Of a DNA stretch of 64,000 nucleotides, positions 53,057 to 62,537 are shown one piece after another. The notes under the pieces are model-generated. The model saw nothing but the letters and a program-made list of their open reading frames with translations. It was not told where the DNA came from and did not search any database. How positions within the stretch are numbered: the first letter of the stretch is position 1; every line of letters starts with the position of its first letter. The position numbers and the translations under genes are program-made. The DNA is from Paenirhizobium cremeum (GTDB lineage Bacteria; Pseudomonadota; Alphaproteobacteria; Rhizobiales; Rhizobiaceae). The DNA is taken from positions 124,001 through 188,000 of the forward strand of contig NZ_JAGGCS010000005.1 in NCBI RefSeq assembly GCF_022884085.1, written 5' to 3'.

Positions 53057-53551
53057 TCAGTTTCGCGCCGACCATTCGGGGCGCAACATCGACATCATGA
53101 CCATATCGGCGCGGCTGCCATCAGGAAGCAATGCGGATTGCCGCTTGGCACCTTCCTCGACAAAACCGCTCTTGCGATAGACGGAAAGCGCCCTGCCATT
53201 CCCGCGAACCACCGTCAGCCAGAGGCGGAAAGCTTCCGTTTCGCGAAAGGCGAAATCGATCGTAGCGCTCACCAACTGCGATCCGCAACCCCGGTCCGGA
53301 ACGGCCACCGCGACCCTCTTGAGACAGACATTGCCATCCCGGTTGTCCAGCTCATTGAGGATCGCGAAGCCGACTGGTGATCCGGTCACGTCTTCGCCGA
53401 TTAGATAGGCGAAGGCTTCGCTTGCCATATACCGCTTGTGCTCGTCCACGCTGTAACGGCCTATGAAGTAGTCATAACCCGGCAGACGTTCGGTTTCCAT
53501 GATGAAACCGACGTCGTCGGGCGATGCGCGCCGCAGCCGCAGGGCCGGCAT
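53057..53551 (-). CDS. GNAT-family N-acetyltransferase
   Basis: A 164-residue acetyltransferase: LRLRRASPDDVGFIMETER at the N-terminus, central strand VGFAILNELDNRDGNVCLKR (in part), acetyl-CoA loop VAVPDRGCGSQLVSATIDFA (in place of the usual Q/RxxGxG/A), then RLWLTVVRGNGRALSVYRKSGF. Substrate unknown. It starts four bases after the rnd stop codon and precedes Rsm22 by 10 bases. Confidence 0.9.
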   Translation of the reverse strand: MPALRLRRASPDDVGFIMETERLPGYDYFIGRYSVDEHKRYMASEAFAYLIGEDVTGSPVGFAILNELDNRDGNVCLKRVAVAVPDRGCGSQLVSATIDFAFRETEAFRLWLTVVRGNGRALSVYRKSGFVEEGAKRQSALLPDGSRADMVMMSMLRPEWSARN

Positions 53552-53555
53552 CTGC

Positions 53556-54701
53556 TTAGAATTCCACCGCTTCGACGCGCCTGTCGACGAAGCGCAGCCC
53601 GACGCCGCCGGAAATCAGCTTCAGCGCCAGATCGCCGAAAAGGTCGCGACGCCAGCCCTGCAGCGCCGGAACGTCGGCCTTCTCGCCTTCGGCCGCGATC
53701 TTTTCCAGGTCTTCGCTGTTGGCGATCACCTTGGAGGCGACGCCATGCTTTTCCGAGGTCAGGCGCAGCAGCACCTTGAGAAGCTCGACTGCGGCCTGCG
53801 CTCCCTCCGGGGCGTGGCTGTGCCGCTGGACATGCGGCATATCCGATTTCGGCAGTGCCAGCGCCGCATTGACCTGATCGACGATGGCCGCGCCCGATGA
53901 GGAGCGTTCCCATCCCTTGGGTATGGTGCGCAGGCGGCCGAGCGCCTCGGTATCCTTGGGCTGCTGCTGGGCGATCTCGTAGATCGCATCGTCCTTCAGA
54001 ACGCGGGAGCGCGGCACGTTGCGGCTGCGGGCCTCGCGTTCGCGCCAGGCGGCAACATATTGCATGACGGCGAGTTCCTGCGGCTTGCGCAGCCGCATTT
54101 TGAGCCGCTGCCAGGCGTCGTCGGGGTGCAGGTCGTAGGTCTCGCGCGATTCGAGGATGGCCATTTCTTCCGTCAGCCATTCGGCGCGGCCTTCGCGCTC
54201 CAGCTCGTCTTTCAGCCGCAGATAGACTTCGCGCAGGTGCGTGACATCCGCCAGCGCGTATTCGAGCTGTTTGTCGGAAAGGGGGCGCCGGCTCCAGTCG
54301 GTGAAGCGCGAGGTCTTGTCGATATGGACGTTCTTCACCTTCTGCACGAGTTGGTCATAGGAGACGCTGTCGCCGAAACCGCACACCATCGCCGCCACCT
54401 GGGTGTCGAATATCGGATGCGGGATCAGATTGCCGAGGTGGAAGATGATTTCGATGTCCTGCCGGGCGGCATGGAAAACCTTGACCACCGACTCATCCGC
54501 CATCAGGGCGAAGAACGGCGCGAGGTCCAGACCCTTGGCCAGCGGATCGACGATCACTTCGAGATCGGGGCTGGCCATCTGGATCAGGCAAAGCTCCGGC
54601 CAGAAGGTAGTTTCCCGAAGAAATTCGGTGTCGATGGTTATGAAATCCGATTGGGCGAGCTTGTGGCAGGCTTCCTCTAATGCGGCGGTAGTGTCGATCA
54701 T
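53556..54701 (-). CDS. rnd: Ribonuclease D
   Basis: A 381-residue 3'-5' exoribonuclease for tRNA and other stable RNA. The DEDDy active-site motifs are ITIDTEFLRETTFW (Asp-x-Glu), KVFHAARQDIEII (Asp) and LEYALADVTHLREVY (Tyr/Asp); the C-terminal HRDC domains follow (RNVPRSRVLKDDAIYEIAQQ region and a second at about 290-350). First gene of the operon rnd-GNAT-Rsm22-DUF2891-membrane protein, which groups RNA and ribosome functions. Confidence 0.96.
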   Translation of the reverse strand: MIDTTAALEEACHKLAQSDFITIDTEFLRETTFWPELCLIQMASPDLEVIVDPLAKGLDLAPFFALMADESVVKVFHAARQDIEIIFHLGNLIPHPIFDTQVAAMVCGFGDSVSYDQLVQKVKNVHIDKTSRFTDWSRRPLSDKQLEYALADVTHLREVYLRLKDELEREGRAEWLTEEMAILESRETYDLHPDDAWQRLKMRLRKPQELAVMQYVAAWREREARSRNVPRSRVLKDDAIYEIAQQQPKDTEALGRLRTIPKGWERSSSGAAIVDQVNAALALPKSDMPHVQRHSHAPEGAQAAVELLKVLLRLTSEKHGVASKVIANSEDLEKIAAEGEKADVPALQGWRRDLFGDLALKLISGGVGLRFVDRRVEAVEF

Positions 54702-54824
54702 TTCGGCTCGGTCATGAAAAAAGGTTGTTAGCCTTAGTTCTCCTTTAGATCGGCGATGTCAATATGATCGGGCTGCTGGGGCCGCGCTTGCGACAGTTGC
54801 TCCCCGTTTTCGCCATCTGCGACG

Positions 54825-55802
54825 CTAAATCGTGAGGCTGGCTTGCTTTCTATTGCGGAGAGCGGCGATGTTGTCGCTGTGGACCCGCTCATAGGGCTCG
54901 AAATAGCTGATGCTTCCCTGCATCACATTGGAGGCGACGAAATCGGCAAGGCTGGTCTTGTCGAGATCGGGATCGTCGATCGTTTCCATGAGACGCATGA
55001 GGTAATCGCGGTTCGCCTGGATCAGGTCCGGCGCATAACCGCCGCCGGAAATACGTTTCTCCGAGCCGTGGTTCGGCAGTATGTGGCGGATGGGAAGCTG
55101 CGCGAGGCGATCCAGTTCCTTGATGTGACGAAGCGTATGTTCCGGCTCGGAAATATAGGTGACCGTGTCCTCCAGCGTATCGCCGGCGAGGAGGACCCCG
55201 ATATCGGGCAGGAACAGCACCGTTCCGTCGGCGCTGTGGATTTCGAACTGCAGGAGTTCGACTTTTCGCTTGCCGACGTCGAGTTCGAGACGTTCGTTGA
55301 AAAGGCTGTTCGGCATGACGACGGGATCGATGGGCGGGTTTTCGGCGGCAAGAGCTGCGGCGTTATCCGCCATCGCCTGCGCCGTCAGCCGGTTGGCGAT
55401 GATTTCGCAATCGGCAAAGACCGCATTGCCGGCGATGTGATCGGTGTGCCAGTGGCTGAGCACGACGCGAACACGGGAGACGCCGAGTCCTTCCAGATGA
55501 CGCCTCACCGCCTGGGCATGATCCAGGGAAATATGCGTGTCGTAGACGAGTGCCTCATTAACGGAAACGATGGCGTAACTGGCGACGCCGAGGCTGTAAG
55601 CACCATCGTCCAGCCAGTTTCTGTCAGTCGAATACAGGCGTTTGCCGGAAATACGGCCGTCGTAGTAGGCGTAGATTCCGGGATAGGGCTCAAGGGTGCG
55701 GAGCGTGGCAGCAAGGTCGGTCACGGCAGCTTCCTGCGCTGGTGTCGTTGCCAGTTGATGCCAGCGTGGCTTGTCTGCTGTCAAGTCACGGAATAGGGCC
55801 AT
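54825..55802 (-). CDS. Metallo-beta-lactamase-fold hydrolase next to a multicopper oxidase
   Basis: A 325-residue enzyme with the zinc motifs VVLSHWHTDHIAGN (HxHxDH), LLAGDTLEDTVTY and HILPNHGSEKRI. No signal peptide is visible with the start at 55802; longer in-frame starts look poor. It lies 17 bases after the multicopper oxidase on the same strand, so the two are probably co-transcribed. It does not show the features of class B1 beta-lactamases or glyoxalase II; the substrate is unknown. Confidence 0.85.
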   Translation of the reverse strand: MALFRDLTADKPRWHQLATTPAQEAAVTDLAATLRTLEPYPGIYAYYDGRISGKRLYSTDRNWLDDGAYSLGVASYAIVSVNEALVYDTHISLDHAQAVRRHLEGLGVSRVRVVLSHWHTDHIAGNAVFADCEIIANRLTAQAMADNAAALAAENPPIDPVVMPNSLFNERLELDVGKRKVELLQFEIHSADGTVLFLPDIGVLLAGDTLEDTVTYISEPEHTLRHIKELDRLAQLPIRHILPNHGSEKRISGGGYAPDLIQANRDYLMRLMETIDDPDLDKTSLADFVASNVMQGSISYFEPYERVHSDNIAALRNRKQASLTI

Positions 55803-55819
55803 ATGGCTGGCCTGGCGGG

Positions 55820-57229
55820 TCAGACGACTCGCACGTAGCTGGTCATGCCCGTCTTCTGATGTTCGATGATATGGCAATGCAGCACCCAGTCGCCCGGATT
55901 GTCGGCGACGACCGCGAGCTGGACCTTTTCGTCGGGCAGCACGAGATAGGTATCTGACACCAGAGGCGAAACCGGCCCCCTGGAAGATGAGATGACCTTG
56001 AAATTCATGCCGTGGATGTGGATGGGATGCGCGTGCGGCGTCACGTTTTCCAGATTGAAGAGATAGGTCTTGCCGAGCTTCATCTCGACGAGCGGTGCCA
56101 TCGGATCGGAGCTGTCGCCGGGATAGGGGACCTTGTTGATGGCCCAGAAGGAATAGCCGAGCGAACCGCAGATGGAATCCTTGGCAGCCTCCTCTGCGGT
56201 CGCGCTGAGCACGAGCGGAACCGGGGTCGCGTCGGAGAGATCGGCTTCCACGGGTGCGTTGGGTGCAAGCGGCGCCACGTCGCCGAGGCTCCGCTTCAGC
56301 GATGGGCCGACTGAGCGCAGCCGGGCGACCACCTTCGGCGTCGATGGCCGGATGTCCTCGAGTGCTGCGGTTTCGCCTTCCGTCTCCGGCATGCGCACCA
56401 CGAGATCGAGCCTCTGGCCGGGAGCGACGACCGCCATGTCGAGGGGAATAGGCCGGGGAACCGGCTGCCCGTCGATGGCAGCGATCAGGGCTTCCACGCC
56501 CACCATTTTCAGGTTGTAGATGCGGGTCACATCGGACACCAGAACGCGCAGGCGCACAAGGCCGCCGGCCGGGGCATCATAGCTCGGTTCGATCTGCCAG
56601 TTTGCCGTGCGCACCGTGCCGAAGGTGCCGGTCTTGGCCGCATCGCGCGCCTTGAACTGTTCGATGAACTGGCTGTTGCCGCCAAGCCGCCAGTCGCGAA
56701 GGTTGAGCGCCACTTCCGCGTCGAAGACCGGATCGTCGGGGTCCTCGACAACGAACATGCCGGCAAGGCCGCGGCCGATCTGTTCGAGCGTGTTGCAATG
56801 GGGATGATACCAGAATGTGCCGGCATCCGGCGGGGTGAAGGCGTAGTCGAACCCGTCGCCCGGATAGACATAGGGCTGGGTCAGGAAGGGAACGCCATCC
56901 ATGGCGTTGTCGATCCTGAGCCCGTGCCAGTGAACCGTGCTCGGCTCGTCGAGCCGGTTGTCGAAACGGGCGGCGAAGGGTTTTCCGCGGCGGGCTCGAA
57001 GGACGGGCGGAAGGGCCTCGGCGGTATCGCCACCGCCCAGACGATAGCTCATGACGCCCTCGGTCGCCGCCTTTCCGTCGATTTCCGCGCTGCGCCTGTA
57101 GGCTTCGAGCTTGAGCGGATCGGCGGCGGCGAGCGCGCTGGTGAGGCGAGGCAGGAACGCCATGCCCGAAGCGTATGCCCCGGCCACGGCCGATGCCTTG
57201 AGGAGAGTGCGGCGGGTCAGCAGGGCCAT
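55820..57229 (-). CDS. Multicopper oxidase, Tat-exported
   Basis: A 469-residue laccase-like enzyme. The N-terminus LTRRTLLKASAVAGA is a twin-arginine signal (residues 5-20). Copper ligands: HWHG (100-103), HPH (142-144), HPIHIHG near residue 410 and HCHIIEHQKTGM (451 on), so type 1 and trinuclear sites are complete; no Met-rich insertion like that of CueO is seen. It oxidises phenols or metals with reduction of O2 to water in the periplasm. It precedes the metallo-hydrolase by 17 bp and follows the MFS gene by 88 bp. Confidence 0.92.
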   Translation of the reverse strand: MALLTRRTLLKASAVAGAYASGMAFLPRLTSALAAADPLKLEAYRRSAEIDGKAATEGVMSYRLGGGDTAEALPPVLRARRGKPFAARFDNRLDEPSTVHWHGLRIDNAMDGVPFLTQPYVYPGDGFDYAFTPPDAGTFWYHPHCNTLEQIGRGLAGMFVVEDPDDPVFDAEVALNLRDWRLGGNSQFIEQFKARDAAKTGTFGTVRTANWQIEPSYDAPAGGLVRLRVLVSDVTRIYNLKMVGVEALIAAIDGQPVPRPIPLDMAVVAPGQRLDLVVRMPETEGETAALEDIRPSTPKVVARLRSVGPSLKRSLGDVAPLAPNAPVEADLSDATPVPLVLSATAEEAAKDSICGSLGYSFWAINKVPYPGDSSDPMAPLVEMKLGKTYLFNLENVTPHAHPIHIHGMNFKVISSSRGPVSPLVSDTYLVLPDEKVQLAVVADNPGDWVLHCHIIEHQKTGMTSYVRVV

Positions 57230-57317
57230 GAGGCGTCTCCGGCAGATGAGGTTTCGCCTCTTTTAAAGTTGAGGTGGAAAATCATCAATATCGGGCTGGC
57301 GGCCAAACTGCCGCAGG

Positions 57318-58556
57318 TCAGTCCTCGTCCTTTTCGGTCGGCGGTGTCGCCAGCTTGTTGAAGAAGGTCGATGTTCTCAAAAGATTGCGAAAACGGCTTC
57401 GGCGGCTGCTTGCCGGCACCCCCTCGCGGGCGCTCATGCGCTGCAGCGTGTAGACCATGAAGGCAAAGAGCACGGCAGTCGTGTAGATGAAGAGCGCCCG
57501 GGGGCCGAAGTGATCGAGCATGAAGGAAGCGAAAAGCGGACCGATGACGGCGCCGATGGACCAGAAGAACAGTGTGCCGGCCGATACCAGCGCATGCTGG
57601 CCCGGGGCGGCATGGTCGTTGGCGTGGGCCGAGCAGAGGGAATAGAGCGGCATGCCGAAGGCGCCGAAGACGAAGATGCCGACGAAATTCAGCCACTCGT
57701 TCGTGCCGGCGACGAAGGCGAGGAAAAGACCGGCCGAGAAGGTTCCGAATGCGGAGATGAGGATGATGAATCGGCGGTCCAGCTTGTCGGAATAATGGCC
57801 GAGCGGATATTGCAGCACCACGCCCGCGAAAATGCCGACGCTCATGAAAGTGGCAATCGAGGTGATCGACATACCGATACCGTCGGCATAGATCGGCCCG
57901 AGCGAACGGAAGCTGGAATTGGTGAGGCCGACGACGATGCAGCCGACGGTCGCCAGCGGCGAGACCTTCCACAGAACGCGGAGATCGAAGCGCACGGCCT
58001 GCGGCGGCGCCGGACTGGACCGGTCGGCAAACGAGATCGGCACCAGCGACAGAGTGAGCGCCATGGAGATAATGGTGAAGAGTTCGAAGCCGCCGATGCC
58101 GACCGCCGGGATCATGTATTGCGCGAGCGTCACGGCCCCGAGATCGACGAAGCGGTAAATGGAAAGGGTTCGGGCCCGCGTGCTGTTCGTCACCCGTGCG
58201 TTGAGCCAGCTTTCGACGACGGCGAAGAGGCCGGCGAAACAGAGGCCCTGGATAAGCCGCATGGTGAACCAGCTCGTCGGATGGATGAAGAGCAGCATGG
58301 AAATGGAGGCCGCCGAGGCGATCGCCGCCAGGGCACTGAATGTCCTGATGTGCCCGATCGACCGGATGATGCGGGTCACGTAAATGCAGCCGATGGCAAA
58401 GCCGATATTGTAGCCCGTGCCGATGATGCCGATCATCGACGTGGAGAAGCCTTCCTCAAGCGCGCGAAGCGAGATGAACGTGCCTTGCAGGCCGTTGCCG
58501 CCGATCAGGATGCCTGCGGTGATGAGAAGAGGGATGAGGGGCCGGATATCGTTCAT
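57318..58556 (-). CDS. MFS transporter (YcaD-like)
   Basis: A 412-residue inner-membrane protein with 12 predicted hydrophobic segments. The YcaD-type blocks are LISLRALEEGFS-like in GTFISLRALEEGFSTSMIG, RLIQGLCFAGLFAVVESWLN, and the second-half loop YPLGHYSDKLDRR. A soluble basic tail follows the last helix. Substrate unknown. It heads the minus-strand group MFS-multicopper oxidase-metallo-hydrolase and is divergent from aspS across 220 bp. Confidence 0.88.
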   Translation of the reverse strand: MNDIRPLIPLLITAGILIGGNGLQGTFISLRALEEGFSTSMIGIIGTGYNIGFAIGCIYVTRIIRSIGHIRTFSALAAIASAASISMLLFIHPTSWFTMRLIQGLCFAGLFAVVESWLNARVTNSTRARTLSIYRFVDLGAVTLAQYMIPAVGIGGFELFTIISMALTLSLVPISFADRSSPAPPQAVRFDLRVLWKVSPLATVGCIVVGLTNSSFRSLGPIYADGIGMSITSIATFMSVGIFAGVVLQYPLGHYSDKLDRRFIILISAFGTFSAGLFLAFVAGTNEWLNFVGIFVFGAFGMPLYSLCSAHANDHAAPGQHALVSAGTLFFWSIGAVIGPLFASFMLDHFGPRALFIYTTAVLFAFMVYTLQRMSAREGVPASSRRSRFRNLLRTSTFFNKLATPPTEKDED

Positions 58557-58776
58557 GGGACCTGCATGGATGAGCGGCCGCCTTGAGTCGCCGCCGTCAC
58601 AGGATGCACCTTGTAGAGCAGAGGGTTGTGCTGTTACAGCGGAAATCTCGGCGACATATGCTCCAGCCTTGACAAATCGGACAGTCCGTGCGCTTTTCCG
58701 CCCGATTTTTATCGGTTGTCTATGGTCGCCCGCGCGCCTTTTCGGCCGTTACCTTAGTCCAGGAAAGCTCTGAAAA

Positions 58777-60564
58777 ATGCACCGTTACCGCAGCCACACC
58801 TGCGCCGCCCTCCGCAAGTCCGATGTCGGCGCAACCGTCCGTCTCTCCGGCTGGGTCCATCGTGTCCGTGACCACGGTGGCGTTCTCTTCATCGATCTGC
58901 GCGACCATTACGGCATCACCCAGGTGGTGGCCGATCCCGACAGCCCGGCTTTCAAGCTGGCCGAAGCCGTGCGCGGCGAATGGGTGATCCGCATCGACGG
59001 CGTGGTCAAGGCCCGCACCGAGGATACCGTCAACAAGAACATGCCGACCGGCGAAATCGAGCTCTATGCACAAGAGATCGAGGTTCTCTCCGCCGCCAAG
59101 GAATTGCCGCTGCCGGTCTTCGGCGAGCCCGATTATCCCGAAGACGTGCGCCTCAAGTACCGCTTCCTCGACCTGCGCCGCGAGACGCTGCACAAAAATA
59201 TCGTCAAGCGCACCCAGATTATCTCCGCCATGCGTTCCGGCATGGGCGAGGCGGGTTTCGCCGAATACACGACTCCGATCCTGACGGCCTCCTCGCCGGA
59301 AGGCGCGCGTGACTTCCTGGTGCCGAGCCGCATCCATCAGGGCAAGTTCTTTGCCCTGCCGCAGGCGCCGCAGCAGTACAAGCAGCTCCTGATGGTTGCC
59401 GGTTTCGATCGCTATTTCCAGATCGCTCCGTGCTTCCGTGACGAAGACCCGCGCGCCGACCGTCTGCCGGGCGAGTTCTACCAGCTCGACGTCGAAATGA
59501 GCTTCGTCACCCAGGAAGATGTCTGGCAGACGATGGAACCGATGATGACCCGCGTCTTCGAGCAGTTCGCCGAAGGCAAGCCGGTTACCAAGGAATGGCC
59601 GCGCATTCCGTATGACGTGGCGATCCGCAAATACGGTTCCGACAAGCCGGATCTCAGAAACCCGATCGTCATGGAATCCGTCACCGAGCATTTTGCCGGT
59701 TCGGGCTTCAAGGTTTTCGCCAACATGATCGCCTCCAACCCGAAGGTCGAGGTCTGGGCTATTCCCGCCAAGACCGGCGGCAGTCGCGCCTTCTGCGATC
59801 GCATGAATGCCTGGGCCCAGAGCCAGGGCCAGCCGGGCCTCGGCTATATCTTCTGGCGCCAGGAAGGCGCTGTTCTGGAAGGTGCCGGCCCGCTCGCCAA
59901 GAACATCGGCGAGGAGCGCACCGAAGCGATCCGCAACCAGCTCGGCCTTGACGAAGGCGACGCCTGCTTCTTCGTCGCCGGCGAGCCGTCCAAGTTCTAC
60001 AAGTTTGCCGGCGAGGCCCGTAACCGCGCCGCCGACGAGCTCAACCTGATCGATCGCGACCGCTACGAGTTCTGCTGGATCGTCGACTTCCCGTTCTACG
60101 AATGGAACGAGGATGAGAAGAAGGTCGACTTCGCGCACAACCCGTTCTCCATGCCGCAGGGTGGCCTCGACGCGCTGAACAGCGAGGACCCGCTGACGAT
60201 CAAGGCCTATCAGTACGATGCGGTCTGCAACGGCTTCGAAATCGCCTCGGGCTCGATCCGTAACCAGTCTCCGGAACTCATGGTCAAGGCCTTCGAACTG
60301 GTCGGTCTTTCCAAGGCGGATGTCGAGGAACGCTTCGGCGGCATGTACCGCGCGTTCCAGTACGGTGCGCCTCCGCATGGCGGCTGCGCCTTCGGTATCG
60401 ACCGCATCGTCATGCTGCTTGTCGGCGCCAAGAACCTGCGCGAAATCTCGCTGTTCCCGATGAACCAGCAGGCGCAGGATCTCCTGATGAACGCACCGTC
60501 CGAGGCCACGCCGACCCAGCTTCGCGAACTTGCGCTGCGCGTGGTGCCGCAGAAGAAGGATTGA
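58777..60564 (+). CDS. aspS: Aspartyl-tRNA synthetase
   Basis: A 595-residue class II synthetase of bacterial type: N-terminal OB-fold anticodon domain ([22 protein letters not shown], in part), catalytic motifs 1-3 ([18 protein letters not shown] for motif 2; [19 protein letters not shown], in part, for motif 3), and the bacterial GAD insertion (about 300-420). In alphaproteobacteria it often charges both tRNA-Asp and tRNA-Asn. CTTGACA at about 58668 may be its -35 box, though the -10 is weak. The FUSC gene follows after four bases. Confidence 0.97.
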   Translation: MHRYRSHTCAALRKSDVGATVRLSGWVHRVRDHGGVLFIDLRDHYGITQVVADPDSPAFKLAEAVRGEWVIRIDGVVKARTEDTVNKNMPTGEIELYAQEIEVLSAAKELPLPVFGEPDYPEDVRLKYRFLDLRRETLHKNIVKRTQIISAMRSGMGEAGFAEYTTPILTASSPEGARDFLVPSRIHQGKFFALPQAPQQYKQLLMVAGFDRYFQIAPCFRDEDPRADRLPGEFYQLDVEMSFVTQEDVWQTMEPMMTRVFEQFAEGKPVTKEWPRIPYDVAIRKYGSDKPDLRNPIVMESVTEHFAGSGFKVFANMIASNPKVEVWAIPAKTGGSRAFCDRMNAWAQSQGQPGLGYIFWRQEGAVLEGAGPLAKNIGEERTEAIRNQLGLDEGDACFFVAGEPSKFYKFAGEARNRAADELNLIDRDRYEFCWIVDFPFYEWNEDEKKVDFAHNPFSMPQGGLDALNSEDPLTIKAYQYDAVCNGFEIASGSIRNQSPELMVKAFELVGLSKADVEERFGGMYRAFQYGAPPHGGCAFGIDRIVMLLVGAKNLREISLFPMNQQAQDLLMNAPSEATPTQLRELALRVVPQKKD

Positions 60565-60568
60565 TGTG

Positions 60569-61108
60569 ATGGCATTCCGGATGTCCGAGCGAGTCCGGGA
60601 TATCGCAGTTCACGCCAGCGCCGCGGCCATTGCCGCGGCGTTGTCTTTTTATCTGGCGCGCTGGCTGTTCGGCCATCCGGAACCGATCTTCGCCGCGATC
60701 ACCGCGATCATCTGCCTTGCATCCGGCATTCCCAATCATTTTCGCCAGACATTGAACATGATGGTGGGCGTGACGATCGGGATACTGGTGGGAGAACTCG
60801 CATTCCTGCTGCCGATCCCGTTTCTCGAAATCCGGATATTGCTGTGCGTCTTTCTGGGCGTGCTGATCGGCGCCCTGATAAATCTTGCACCCGTCGTTCC
60901 CATTCAAGCCGGCGCTTCGGCCTTGCTGGTGATGGTCATGGGACCCGCGACCGCAGGTCTGGTACGCTTTCTTGACGTCGCAGTGGGAGCGGCAATCGGC
61001 GCGGCTTTCGCGCTTGCGCTATTCCTGCATAACCGCGCCGCATCCTCCGATCCGGAAGGTGGCGAGCCATACGAAACGAAAGAGGCCGTCCTGAAGGACG
61101 GCCCCTGA
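60569..61108 (+). CDS. FUSC/aromatic-acid-exporter-like membrane protein
   Basis: A 179-residue protein with five or six hydrophobic segments (HASAAAIAAALSFYLARWLF; IFAAITAIICLASG; VGVTIGILVGELAFLLPIPF; RILLCVFLGVLIGALINL; ASALLVMVMGPATAGL), the N-terminal half of FUSC-type efflux proteins without a soluble C-terminal domain. AAGGA stands about ten bases before the ATG at 60569, inside the aspS 3' end. The last codons can form a GGCCGTCC-TGAA-GGACGGCC stem (61084-61103). Confidence 0.82.
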   Translation: MAFRMSERVRDIAVHASAAAIAAALSFYLARWLFGHPEPIFAAITAIICLASGIPNHFRQTLNMMVGVTIGILVGELAFLLPIPFLEIRILLCVFLGVLIGALINLAPVVPIQAGASALLVMVMGPATAGLVRFLDVAVGAAIGAAFALALFLHNRAASSDPEGGEPYETKEAVLKDGP

Positions 61109-61126
61109 GCTTTTCCGAGAGAATGC

Positions 61127-62323
61127 TTATTCTTCGTTGGCGCTGACGGACACGCCGAGCAGTTGCGGAATGGTTTCCGGTGCGCCCATGCCTGCGCCCA
61201 TAATCATGGGGAAGGGGACCGGTTTTTCCGGTGCGGCGCTGATCGTCAGGTTCTGCGGATCGTCGAGATAGGTGTTGACGGCGGTGGAGACCTCGTTCTG
61301 CAGCGCGCCGAGCTTGGCCTGGGCGAGCATCATCGGCACCATTGCCTTGACCATCTGGGCCATCTGGTCGCCGGTGGTACCCTGTTCCTTGCCGGCAAAA
61401 TCGAGGCCCCGCTTGGTGATGCCGTCGTCCTCGAAGCTGATTTCGGCGCTGACGAAAGACATCTGCTGCATCAGGCCGAGCATGGCGAGACCGGCGGCCT
61501 GCTGGGCCTGCTCGTTGTTTTCCTGGCCCTGCATCGTGCGGGCGGTTTCCTGAAGCTGCTTGACGAGGTCCATGGTGTAGCCGGAGAGGCTGAATGCCAG
61601 GTTCAGACGGCCGATATTGGCGAAATCGAAGCTGTATTCCTCGATGTCGATCGTGCCGCTTTCAAGTTCCCAACTGCCCGAGAAAGAGACGTCGCCCTCA
61701 AGGTTCTGAAGGTTCAGCGCGTCGATGGTTTCCTTGCTCTTGGCATCCTCGACAACGGAAAGATCGGCCTTGAGGCCGCTGACGCCGCCTTCGAACGAAA
61801 GCGATTTCTCGTCATCTCCGACTGTTGTGGTGGCAGAAGCCTCGGCCATGGTGAAGACCGGCTTGCCGTCGACGCTGACGTCGATCGGGCCGCTATGGGC
61901 TTCGTCATAGAGCATCATCGACTTGAGGTCGTTGCCATCGGTGCTGCCGGGCACATGCACGCCAGCAAGGTAGAGATCCTTAACCGAGATTCTGGTTTTC
62001 TCTTCGGTGAAATCCACCGCCGGGAAATCGATGCGCTCGATGTAATAGGCGCCGCCGTCTTCCTCGCTGACGCCCTTCAGCGTCAGGTCTCCGAGCGGGA
62101 CCGATTTTTCCTGCGGGCCGGTCGTCGTGAACTTGGAGCCCTTGAGGGTGACCGCGCTGCCGTTGACCTCCACCGATTCGGCGGAAATCGCGCCGCTGCC
62201 CGCCGCATAGGCGGCATTGATCTTTTTCAGGAGATCCTGACCGTCCAGCGCCCATGCCGGGCCGGAAAGCGTTGCGAAGGCGGCGCCAGCCAGCAGCAGC
62301 CGGGAAGTGCGGGAGAAGGTCAT
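61127..62323 (-). CDS. Secreted hypothetical protein
   Basis: A 398-residue exported protein: signal peptide (RTSRLLLAGAAFATLSGPAWA, shown in part, to about 25), then a beta-rich region with repeating strands (VEVNGSAVTLKGSKF; GDLTLKGVSEEDGGAYYIERI in part; ISVKDLYLAGVHVPG) and a helical Gln/Met-rich middle (QLQETARTMQGQENNEQAQQ). I do not recognise a family, though strands of this kind recall lipid- or polymer-binding folds. Single gene, divergent from parC and convergent with the FUSC gene 18 bp away. Confidence 0.8.
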   Translation of the reverse strand: MTFSRTSRLLLAGAAFATLSGPAWALDGQDLLKKINAAYAAGSGAISAESVEVNGSAVTLKGSKFTTTGPQEKSVPLGDLTLKGVSEEDGGAYYIERIDFPAVDFTEEKTRISVKDLYLAGVHVPGSTDGNDLKSMMLYDEAHSGPIDVSVDGKPVFTMAEASATTTVGDDEKSLSFEGGVSGLKADLSVVEDAKSKETIDALNLQNLEGDVSFSGSWELESGTIDIEEYSFDFANIGRLNLAFSLSGYTMDLVKQLQETARTMQGQENNEQAQQAAGLAMLGLMQQMSFVSAEISFEDDGITKRGLDFAGKEQGTTGDQMAQMVKAMVPMMLAQAKLGALQNEVSTAVNTYLDDPQNLTISAAPEKPVPFPMIMGAGMGAPETIPQLLGVSVSANEE

Positions 62324-62537
62324 ATGTGCATTCCTTTCGGGGAAAACGGCTCTGAGTTACGTCATTCGCGACCAACAGCATGTCTTTATATTGGCAGATT
62401 GCGAAACTTCCATCGCTTTTGCCATGACATTTTGACCTAGGTTAAAGGGTGGTGACTTTCGTCACACCTCAGCTAATCCACAACCGGATTGCGCTGATTC
62501 CTTGCCGTTTCCGGCCTTCTCGTCTAGTTGAAAGACC

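Noticed and set aside
58720-60378. A 552-codon open frame antisense to aspS
   Set aside because: Shadow frame; aspS motifs are all present on the plus strand.
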